From the NCBI GenBank assembly GCA_937127375.1, contig CAKZMA010000921.1, positions 1 through 32,708 of the forward strand: a stretch of DNA of 32,708 nucleotides, read 5' to 3'. This document shows, in pieces, positions 27,361 through 32,708 of this stretch (the stretch's first letter is position 1; each line of letters begins with the position of its first letter). A program made the position numbers and the translations under genes. The DNA comes from an uncultured Coleofasciculus sp. (GTDB lineage Bacteria > Cyanobacteriota > Cyanobacteriia > Cyanobacteriales > Coleofasciculaceae). Under the pieces are notes generated by a model that made no database searches, was not told the origin of the DNA, and saw nothing but the letters and a program-made list of their open reading frames with translations.

Positions 27361-27384
27361 AGACGTTGCATGCAACGTCTCTAC
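27357..27384. repeat. palindromic repeat copy 5, overlapping the TE-gene stop codon
   Basis: A perfect 28-bp palindrome, identical to copy 3 (arm GTAGAGACGTTGCA). The in-frame TAG at 27358-27360 that ends the thioesterase gene is bases 2-4 of the element. It could extrude as a hairpin or cruciform, but no T-run follows, so a terminator role is not supported. Confidence 0.9.
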
Positions 27385-27407
27385 AAGTTAAAAACCTGGT
27401 GATAAAA

Positions 27408-28199
27408 ATGGATAAAACCGAATTCATTACACAATTTGATCAGTTAATTCTCAATCCTGAAACCCGAAAAATATATGGTCAACATAAGTTTTTTAATGTC
27501 GGCTATTGGTTGCCAGAAACTCAGAATCAAGAGGAAGCTTGTTTTAACCTGATGGAAAAACTGTTGGAATTTATTCCAGATAAAACAGGAAAAATCCTAG
27601 ATGTCGGCTGCGGGTTAGGCGCGACGACCAATTATTTACTGAAATACTACTCCCCTGCTAATGTAATAGGCATCAATATTTCCAGCCAACAACTTGAAAG
27701 ATGTCGAATCAATGTACCAAACGGCAACTTCATGGAAATGGATGCTGTCCAGATGAAGTTTGAGGAGAATCAATTTGATCAGATCATCTGTGTTGAAGCT
27801 GCCTTATACTTTAATACCCGGGAAAAATTCCTCAAAGAAGCTGGGCGTGTGTTGAAGCCCGGAGGGAATCTCGTCCTGGCGGATATTATCAGTGCAACGA
27901 CGGAATATTTTGGTAATTTGGTCATGGCTGAAAATACGGTCAAAGATATTGAGGCATATCAGAATCTTTACCAACAAGCAGGATTCGAGCAGGTAAAATT
28001 GGTGGAGGCTACAGAGGAATGCTGGAAAACACACTTCCGATATCTAAAATCTTGGATGGAAGCACAATTTCAGGCAGGAGAAATAGATGAAGAAACTTGT
28101 CAATTTAATGTCAATGCCATAGATAATTTGTTACAGTTAGATTCTGACGCGATAACGTATGTGTTGGTTTCTGCGAATAAGCCAGTCAATCAAATTTAA
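27408..28199 (+). CDS. SAM-dependent methyltransferase (class I), tailoring
   Basis: A 263-residue class I methyltransferase. The ATG at 27408 is preferred to a TTG at 27366, which lies inside the palindromic repeat and would add only repeat-encoded residues. SAM motif I is ILDVGCGLGATTN (D65, G67, G69, G71), followed by a motif II region with FDQIICVEAALYF and a motif III region with LKPGGNLVLADI, typical of small-molecule O- or C-methyltransferases of the RebM/ubiE type. It starts 47 bp after the thioesterase NRPS and probably shares its transcript. As I recall, the anabaenopeptilide cluster has a methyltransferase gene (apdE) in this place. Candidate targets are an aromatic hydroxyl or a glycerate hydroxyl of the peptide (inference). 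N-methylation is already covered by the domain inside the NRPS, so this is likely a separate step. Confidence 0.88.
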   Translation: MDKTEFITQFDQLILNPETRKIYGQHKFFNVGYWLPETQNQEEACFNLMEKLLEFIPDKTGKILDVGCGLGATTNYLLKYYSPANVIGINISSQQLERCRINVPNGNFMEMDAVQMKFEENQFDQIICVEAALYFNTREKFLKEAGRVLKPGGNLVLADIISATTEYFGNLVMAENTVKDIEAYQNLYQQAGFEQVKLVEATEECWKTHFRYLKSWMEAQFQAGEIDEETCQFNVNAIDNLLQLDSDAITYVLVSANKPVNQI

Positions 28200-28207
28200 A
28201 TCGAGAA

Positions 28208-28332
28208 TTAAGTAGGTTGGTGGAAATAAACTCAACCATGTTAATTTATGTAAAGAACCCTCAAACCCTTACAAATGAAGAATGACGAATGACGATCTCC
28301 ACCGTTAACGTTAATTGTCCCCACCTACTTAA
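28208..28332. repeat. 125-bp segment bounded by 9-bp inverted repeats
   Basis: TTAAGTAGG at 28208-28216 is the exact reverse complement of CCTACTTAA at 28324-28332, and the similarity continues imperfectly inward (GGTGG versus CCAC). The segment fills most of the gap between the methyltransferase and dehydrogenase genes and could be a small non-autonomous insertion. No target duplication was identified. Confidence 0.35.
28274..28294. repeat. short tandem heptamer repeat, three units
   Basis: The units AATGAAG, AATGACG and AATGACG are consecutive. Short heptameric tandem repeats of this kind are common in intergenic DNA of filamentous cyanobacteria. They lie inside the 125-bp segment bounded by inverted repeats. 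Confidence 0.6.
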
Positions 28333-28364
28333 AAGTCAACAGCTAACAAATCAAAGGTCAAACA

Positions 28365-29102
28365 ATGTTTCAGTCACTATCAGGCAAAAAAGTAGTAATT
28401 ATTGGCATAAACTCAGGAGTTGACCTAGCCATTGCCAAAAAAGTCACAGAACTGGGAGCATCGGTGATACTTTCACACGACTCACAGGACAAATTGGATG
28501 AAGCCATGGAGTCGCTTTCGGGAGAAATTGAGGCGAAAACGGTTGACATTTTAAATGAGGATTCAGTCAATACTTTCTTTGAGCAAATCGGCAACTTCGA
28601 TCATTTAATTGTCACCTCTATGGGAGACCGAAATATGCCGCGATCGCTCTTGGCAGAAATGACCACAGAAACGGCTCAAGGTGCGATGCAGAAATTCTGG
28701 GGGACGTTCTTTGCTGTACGTGCATCACTAAACACTATAGCCACTGACGGCTCGATTACACTAACCTCCAGTGTCACCCTCTTCAAATCTTCAAAAATGG
28801 GGGGAATTTCCGCGATCGCAGCCGCCAATGGTGCAGTGGCTGTGTTTGGGCGCTCGTTGGCGTTGGAAATTTCACCGATTCGAGTCAACGTGATTGCCCC
28901 CGGATTGGTAGAGGATACAAGTATCTGGAGTTCTCAAAGCGAATCTGAGCGCTCTGACTTAACCAAGTGGGCGATTGCCACCTTACCGGTGAAGCATCTT
29001 GGGCAACCCGAAGAACTGGCACAAGCCGTGTTAAGTTTGATCACGAATCCTTATATTACAGGGGTTGTTTTGCCTGTGGATGGCGGTGTAACCATGGTGT
29101 AA
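28365..29102 (+). CDS. short-chain dehydrogenase/reductase-like protein, lacks YxxxK
   Basis: A 245-residue protein of the classical SDR size, with AAAGG 7 bases before the ATG. The N-terminal Rossmann glycine motif is GINSGVD (G14-D20) rather than TGxxxGIG. The family landmarks SLALEISPIRVNVIAPG and VLPVDGG are present. S135/S136 occupy the catalytic Ser position, but the usual YxxxK is replaced by I151-A-A-A-N155, so classical hydride-transfer chemistry is doubtful. Atypical SDRs with AAxNGA at this place are known, and some may act as structural or binding proteins. As I recall, the apd cluster has a reductase-like gene (apdF) after its methyltransferase, so this is probably the counterpart. 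A role in forming or modifying the Ahp residue or another unit is only speculation. Confidence 0.87.
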   Translation: MFQSLSGKKVVIIGINSGVDLAIAKKVTELGASVILSHDSQDKLDEAMESLSGEIEAKTVDILNEDSVNTFFEQIGNFDHLIVTSMGDRNMPRSLLAEMTTETAQGAMQKFWGTFFAVRASLNTIATDGSITLTSSVTLFKSSKMGGISAIAAANGAVAVFGRSLALEISPIRVNVIAPGLVEDTSIWSSQSESERSDLTKWAIATLPVKHLGQPEELAQAVLSLITNPYITGVVLPVDGGVTMV

Positions 29103-29151
29103 TCAAAACACTGTGCTTTAATCGAAAGACTCGTTATTTTTATAGTATATT

Positions 29152-31185
29152 ATGTCAAATCAAAGTGATCAAACTCAATCCCCAACCAATATTTTTTGGG
29201 ACTTTGCTCAATTTTGGGAAGATGTAAAAAAGATTGCCGAGCCGTATTGGTATCCAACAAAATCAAACGAAAGAGCATTCTCAGACGTGATTGGTTCATG
29301 GGGAATGCTCTTTCTATTGATCCTATTAATAATCTCCCTCGTCACGGCAAGTGCTTTTAATAGTTTTGTCGGTCGCTATTTGGTCGATAGTCTACTTGAA
29401 GACAAGGATTATTCTGCTTTTACTAATAATTTATTGCTCAATATTCTCGGGCTTTTCCTCGTAACACTTTTAGTCGGTATCTCTAAATTTGTTAGAAAAA
29501 AAATTGCCCTTAATTGGTATGAATGGATGAATGATAAAGTCTTAGATAAATACTTGAGTAATCGTGCTTATTATCAAATAAATTTCAGATCCGATGTTGA
29601 TAATCCAGATCAACGTATAGCCAAAGAAATTGAACCAATTACTACTAGCGCTCTCAGCTTTTCAGCGACCTTCCTAGAAAAAATCTTGGAAATGGCGACT
29701 TTCTTAGTCATTATTTGGGTAATTTCTCAGCAAATTGCAATTATAATGCTAATTTATACCATCGCAGGCAATTTCATTGCGGCTTACTTAAATCAAGAAT
29801 TAACCAAGATAAATCAAGAGGAGATTGAATCAAAAGCAAACTATAGCTATTGTCTAGTTCATGTGCGTAATCATGCTGAATCAATCGCTTTTTTTCGAGG
29901 AGAAAAACAGGAATCAAATATAATTAAACGTCGATTTAAAAGTCTTGCCAACATAATTGAACGCAAGATAAATTGGGAGAGAAGTCAGGATTTTTTCAGT
30001 AGAGGATATCAATCTGTTATTCAAATATTTCCTTTTTTAGTGCTAGCACCTTTATATATCGAAGGTGACATTGATTTTGGACAACTGGGGCAAGCTGCAC
30101 TAGCTTGTAATATGTTTGCTACTGCTCTAGGAACCGTAATTGCTGAATTTGGTACTTCTGGGCGATTCTCTAGTTATGTTGAACGTTTATCTGAATTTGC
30201 CAATGCCTTAGAAGAAGTGAATCAAAAATCCGAAAAGGTTAGTACCATTCAAACAATAGAAGAAAACCGACTAGCGTTTGAAAATATGACGTTACAAACC
30301 CCTAACTCTGAGCAGGTGATTGTGGAAAACTTATCACTGGCGGTTCAACCTGGAGAGGGATTATTAATTGTTGGTCCAAGTGGTCGAGGTAAAAGTTCTT
30401 TATTGAGAGCGATCGCGGGTTTGTGGAACACGGGAACCGGTCGTCTAATGCGACCTGCTTTAGAAGACGTTTTATTTTTACCCCAACGTCCTTATATCAT
30501 CTTAGGAACGTTACGGGAACAATTACTCTATCCTAGTACAGAGCATCAGATGACTGACGCCGAACTTGAAGAAGTTTTGCAACAAGTCAACCTCCAACAT
30601 GTGCTGAATCGAGTCGGGAGTTTTGATCTAGAACTTCCTTGGGAAAATATCTTATCCTTAGGAGAGCAGCAGCGTCTTGCCTTTGCCAGACTGCTCGTTA
30701 ATGAACCCAGTTTTACTATATTAGATGAGGCAACAAGTGCCTTAGATTTGCCAAATGAAGAGACTTTATATCACCAGCTACGAGAACGAAAAACAACGTT
30801 TATTAGTGTTGGACATCGGCAAAGTTTATTTAATTATCATGAAAAAGTTCTGGAACTTTTAGATGATTCTCGTTGGCGCTTGGTTGACATTAACGATTAT
30901 GAGTTATCAACAGAAACAACTGTTAATTCTGTTTCAAGCTCTGAAGTTGAACCAGAGGATGTTCTGAATCAGGAGGCTTCTGTTCAATCTGAAACATCGG
31001 TAGAGACGGATACAGATTTCGGACTTTCTCATAGAGAAATGCGGAAATTAACAAATTATGCACTGAGTACGATCAGAAATAAAGCCAGCAAAGGAAAAGC
31101 CATTATAGCTAATGATGGATTCACGTACCGCTACAATAAAAATAATGGCATCTTTAAATGGTTTAGGGATACAGAGGAAAAGTAG
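29152..31185 (+). CDS. ABC exporter (fused permease-ATPase, YddA/SbmA-like) with extra C-terminal domain
   Basis: A 677-residue ABC half-transporter, probably the peptide exporter, as in other cyanopeptolin clusters that end with an ABC gene. Hydrophobic segments lie near residues 49-70, 92-112, 176-207 and 283-303. The ATPase domain has Walker A GPSGRGKSS (G408, K414), signature LSLGEQQ (501-507), Walker B ILDEATSALD (D525, E526) and an H-loop histidine H555. Substitution of GEQQ for GGEQ is typical of the YddA-like family. After about residue 580 comes an acidic Ser/Glu/Thr-rich linker, then an unusual domain at 625-673 (LTNYALSTIRNKAS, TYRYNK, KWFR) that is not part of the family, which normally ends near 580-600 residues. 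The same domain ends the gene at 32435-32708. No clear ribosome site is visible; TATAGT lies just before the ATG. Confidence 0.93.
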   Translation: MSNQSDQTQSPTNIFWDFAQFWEDVKKIAEPYWYPTKSNERAFSDVIGSWGMLFLLILLIISLVTASAFNSFVGRYLVDSLLEDKDYSAFTNNLLLNILGLFLVTLLVGISKFVRKKIALNWYEWMNDKVLDKYLSNRAYYQINFRSDVDNPDQRIAKEIEPITTSALSFSATFLEKILEMATFLVIIWVISQQIAIIMLIYTIAGNFIAAYLNQELTKINQEEIESKANYSYCLVHVRNHAESIAFFRGEKQESNIIKRRFKSLANIIERKINWERSQDFFSRGYQSVIQIFPFLVLAPLYIEGDIDFGQLGQAALACNMFATALGTVIAEFGTSGRFSSYVERLSEFANALEEVNQKSEKVSTIQTIEENRLAFENMTLQTPNSEQVIVENLSLAVQPGEGLLIVGPSGRGKSSLLRAIAGLWNTGTGRLMRPALEDVLFLPQRPYIILGTLREQLLYPSTEHQMTDAELEEVLQQVNLQHVLNRVGSFDLELPWENILSLGEQQRLAFARLLVNEPSFTILDEATSALDLPNEETLYHQLRERKTTFISVGHRQSLFNYHEKVLELLDDSRWRLVDINDYELSTETTVNSVSSSEVEPEDVLNQEASVQSETSVETDTDFGLSHREMRKLTNYALSTIRNKASKGKAIIANDGFTYRYNKNNGIFKWFRDTEEK

Positions 31186-31294
31186 GACGTATACTCAGAG
31201 ATTGCACCTCCGGGTAAACAGGCGTATTAAAAAAAAGTCCGCCTCCTTGTCCAGCATCTTTCCTGACAGGGGGTTGACTTTATTAATGGCAGCA

Positions 31295-31313
31295 AAGCTT
31301 ATCTCTAAAGCTT
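31295..31313. terminator. possible weak terminator between convergent genes
   Basis: AAGCTT at 31295-31300 and again at 31308-31313 can form a 6-bp stem with a 7-base loop, followed on the plus strand by an A/T-rich run (TTTATTATATTTTTAT). It lies between the exporter gene and the converging hypothetical gene. The stem is short and the T-run is broken, so support is weak. Confidence 0.25.
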
Positions 31314-31318
31314 ATTTA

Positions 31319-31747
31319 TTATATTTTTATCCCCGTAATTGTTTCTTCTTTGTCCAATTCCTTGATAATACATTTAGACTTACTAAGCTTAATAATTTCA
31401 TACGTTTCTGACACAAACACAGAAGTAATCTTTCCCACAAAATCTGCCGCAGAAATTTTAATAACTAGCGGAACCTTGAAGTTAAAAATAGATTGTGGAA
31501 GAGTTTTAACGTTTAAGAACAATCGTCCTTCCCTTACATGCCATACACCCGTAAATTGATTGCCCGTTATAAATTCTAAAGGCTTAGATAAGAATAAGGT
31601 TTGAATCCGAGTTTGCTCATAAGTCATATCATTTTTAAATTCAATGGACAGTTTTTCCCATGATGTATTAAAACGCCATTTTCCCACGAGTAATTTTTCT
31701 ATTTCTAAATCAGCAATATCAGTGTCGTTCATGTCTACCTCTAACAT
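31319..31747 (-). CDS. hypothetical protein, beta-rich, possibly lipocalin-like
   Basis: A 142-residue protein I do not recognise. It begins near residue 20 with LLVGKWRF, resembling the GxW motif that opens lipocalin-like and related beta-barrel domains. Alternating hydrophobic strands follow (FTGVWHV, RLFLNVK, VPLVIKI, KITSVFVSETYEIIKL). There is no signal peptide or membrane segment. The ATG shares one base with the stop of the upstream acetyltransferase gene (TAATG), so the two are probably translated as a coupled pair. A second in-frame ATG at 31732 could also serve as start. Nothing links it to peptide synthesis, and it converges on the exporter gene. Confidence 0.7.
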   Translation of the reverse strand: MLEVDMNDTDIADLEIEKLLVGKWRFNTSWEKLSIEFKNDMTYEQTRIQTLFLSKPLEFITGNQFTGVWHVREGRLFLNVKTLPQSIFNFKVPLVIKISAADFVGKITSVFVSETYEIIKLSKSKCIIKELDKEETITGIKI

Positions 31748-32280
31748 TATTGGAGCAAGTCTTGTTTGTGTAATTGCCAGATCAACATCTTACCTTGTGC
31801 GCGTGTTTCCATTATCTGCATACCGATTTTTTCTAGCACCCGCTTTGACGCTATATTATCGGCATCACATCCCGCCGTGACTCTTTGCACACCGGGTTGA
31901 CAAAATGCCCAATTTACCATTGCTGGCGCTGCTTCTGACGCATATCCCTGCCGTCGATAGGATGGCACGATCCGATAGCCGAATTCCAGTGAACCTGTGG
32001 GTGAACCTGTGGCATCTGGGATCATTTTCAGGAACGTGTTACCAATCAGGGTATTATCAGCTTTATGAATAATTAGGCGCAACCATTCCGTGAGTGAGGG
32101 ATTTTTTTCTAGTATATCTGCAAGTGCTGGCAAAATTTCACTCAACTCGGGTTCGGACCAGTCCGATAAAATTTTAAATGGCGCAATAGCGGCTAATTCA
32201 GCCTGTCCAATCATTGCGGCTTTTACGATTTCCAGGGTAAAGGGGATCAACTCCAATCGGGCGGTAACAATATTTGCCAT
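31747..32280 (-). CDS. GNAT-family N-acetyltransferase (RimJ/RimL-like)
   Basis: A 177-residue GNAT enzyme transferring acetyl from acetyl-CoA to an amine; the substrate is unknown. Motif A, which binds the CoA pyrophosphate, is R109-R-Q-G-Y-A-S-E-A117. The downstream motif with N142 and S145 (CDADNIASKRVLEKIGM) is typical of the RimJ/L-type subgroup (Acetyltransf_3). The N-terminus (TARLELIPFT) also fits. It is the first gene of a leftward pair with the beta-rich hypothetical protein, sharing one base. The 154 bp upstream hold no strong ribosome site. It is unlikely to belong to the NRPS cluster because it is on the other strand. Confidence 0.9.
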   Translation of the reverse strand: MANIVTARLELIPFTLEIVKAAMIGQAELAAIAPFKILSDWSEPELSEILPALADILEKNPSLTEWLRLIIHKADNTLIGNTFLKMIPDATGSPTGSLEFGYRIVPSYRRQGYASEAAPAMVNWAFCQPGVQRVTAGCDADNIASKRVLEKIGMQIMETRAQGKMLIWQLHKQDLLQ

Positions 32281-32434
32281 ATTAAGCTAGGTGGGGAGCG
32301 TTATTTGTCAAAACACTGATTTCACGGATTTATTGTCCAGATGGGGGTAGGGAGGTGAGAGCTTATGCACACACTGATTACACAGAAAAGATTTATCTAC
32401 ATTAAAACGCTTAATGATAACCTGTAATTAACCG

Positions 32435-32708
32435 CTAAACTCTGATCCATTTCAAGACCTTCGGGTCTTTGTTATAGCGGTAGGTAACGCCATTTTTCGC
32501 CCTCAGCGACTTGCCGAGGCTTGCCTTGCTTCTGATTGTGCTAATGGAATAGTTGGTTAATGCTTTCATTTCACTATGAGAAAGCCTCTCAGTTGTGTCT
32601 AGGTTGGGTGATGCTTCTGGCTGGCTTGGGACGTTGTTTTCCGAGGCATCATTTAGGTTAGGAGAATCCTCTGGGTTCGGGGAATCCTCTGGGTTCGGGG
32701 AATCCTCT
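32435..32708 (-). CDS. 3' part of a gene ending in the exporter-type C-terminal domain
   Basis: An open frame enters from the right edge and ends at a TAG at 32435-32437, giving about 90 residues. It has no start in the window, so it is partial. Reading in from the edge it encodes a PEDSPN tandem repeat, an acidic, Pro/Ser/Asn-rich, probably disordered stretch, and then a final domain with LSHSEMKALTNYS, STIRSKAS, TYRYNK and KWIRV. This domain is identical at about 29 of 49 positions to residues 625-673 of the ABC exporter, also placed after an acidic linker. The pattern LTNY-STIRxKAS may be a small helix-turn-helix followed by a beta pair (inference). The function of the whole protein cannot be judged. 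Confidence 0.75.
   Translation of the reverse strand, partial: EDSPNPEDSPNPEDSPNLNDASENNVPSQPEASPNLDTTERLSHSEMKALTNYSISTIRSKASLGKSLRAKNGVTYRYNKDPKVLKWIRV
32661..32708. repeat. 18-bp tandem repeat, at least 2.7 units, continuing off the edge
   Basis: The unit GGGGAATCCTCTGGGTTC occurs at 32679-32696, with a one-base variant at 32661-32678 and a partial third copy at 32697-32708. On the minus strand each unit encodes PEDSPN in the partial CDS. The array continues beyond the window, so its length is unknown. Confidence 0.9.

Noticed and set aside
27357-27384. Rho-independent terminator after the TE gene
   Set aside because: The palindrome has no loop-plus-T-run structure, and identical DNA lies inside a coding region at 10136.
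6755-27384. CRISPR-like repeats
   Set aside because: Copies are far apart, palindromic and mostly within coding frames; there is no regular spacer array and no cas gene.
27366-27407. TTG start extending the methyltransferase by 14 residues
   Set aside because: The extension would be encoded by the palindromic repeat, and there is an ATG at 27408 next to the conserved part of the protein.
31112-31411. Plus-strand 99-residue ORF after the exporter
   Set aside because: It overlaps the exporter end in another frame and the converging hypothetical gene, with no recognisable features.
32281-32311. Promoter for the acetyltransferase gene (TTGACA on the minus strand at 32311-32306)
   Set aside because: At proper spacing the -10 region would be a poor match and would run into the start codon, so it was not called.

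Overview
The window looks like a piece of a filamentous cyanobacterial genome. It carries at least nine copies of the cyanobacterial HIP1 octamer GCGATCGC, short heptamer tandem repeats, a palindromic interspersed repeat family, and giant non-ribosomal peptide synthetase (NRPS) genes typical of that phylum. The genus cannot be named from the sequence.

Bases 1-31185 form one rightward block that I read as a cyanopeptolin/anabaenopeptilide-type (Ahp-cyclodepsipeptide) cluster. It begins inside an NRPS gene (ST-C-A-T-E, 1-5363). A one-module NRPS follows (C-A-T, 5360-8650), then a four-module NRPS (C-A-T, C-A-T, C-A-T, C-A-MT-T; 8747-22924). A small ORF (22955-23149) lies ahead of the terminal module (docking-C-A-T-TE, 23146-27360). 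The block ends with a SAM methyltransferase (27408-28199), an atypical short-chain dehydrogenase (28365-29102) and an ABC exporter (29152-31185). Adenylation pocket codes, read by eye against GrsA positions 235-331, are DAFWLGGTF (Val), DFWNIGMVH (Thr), DVESIGSVS (Lys-like, uncertain), DVENAGVVT (recalled as the Ahp-unit code of cyanopeptolin synthetases), DAWTIAAVC (Phe), DVKNTGGIQ (unknown, N-methylated) and DAFFLGVTF (Ile). The inferred chain is (upstream acyl, possibly sulfated glycerate)-D-Val-Thr-X-Ahp-Phe-NMe-Y-Ile. Thioesterase release could form an ester between the Thr side chain and Ile. Gene order matches what I remember of the apd and mcn clusters, except that the halogenase position holds only the small ORF.

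Bases 31319-32708 are leftward and of a different character: a small beta-rich hypothetical protein, a GNAT acetyltransferase in a coupled pair with it, and the 3' part of a gene entering from the right edge. That last gene ends in a domain of about 49 residues that is also fused to the C-terminus of the ABC exporter.

The main signals beyond the known cluster type are four. A 28-bp palindrome family has entered NRPS reading frames at the C-A linker and in one A domain, has grown in 18-bp steps, and also provides the stop codon of the thioesterase gene. The shared C-terminal domain appears on the exporter and on a neighbouring gene. The N-methylating module has an unusual pocket code. The dehydrogenase has lost the usual Tyr and Lys.
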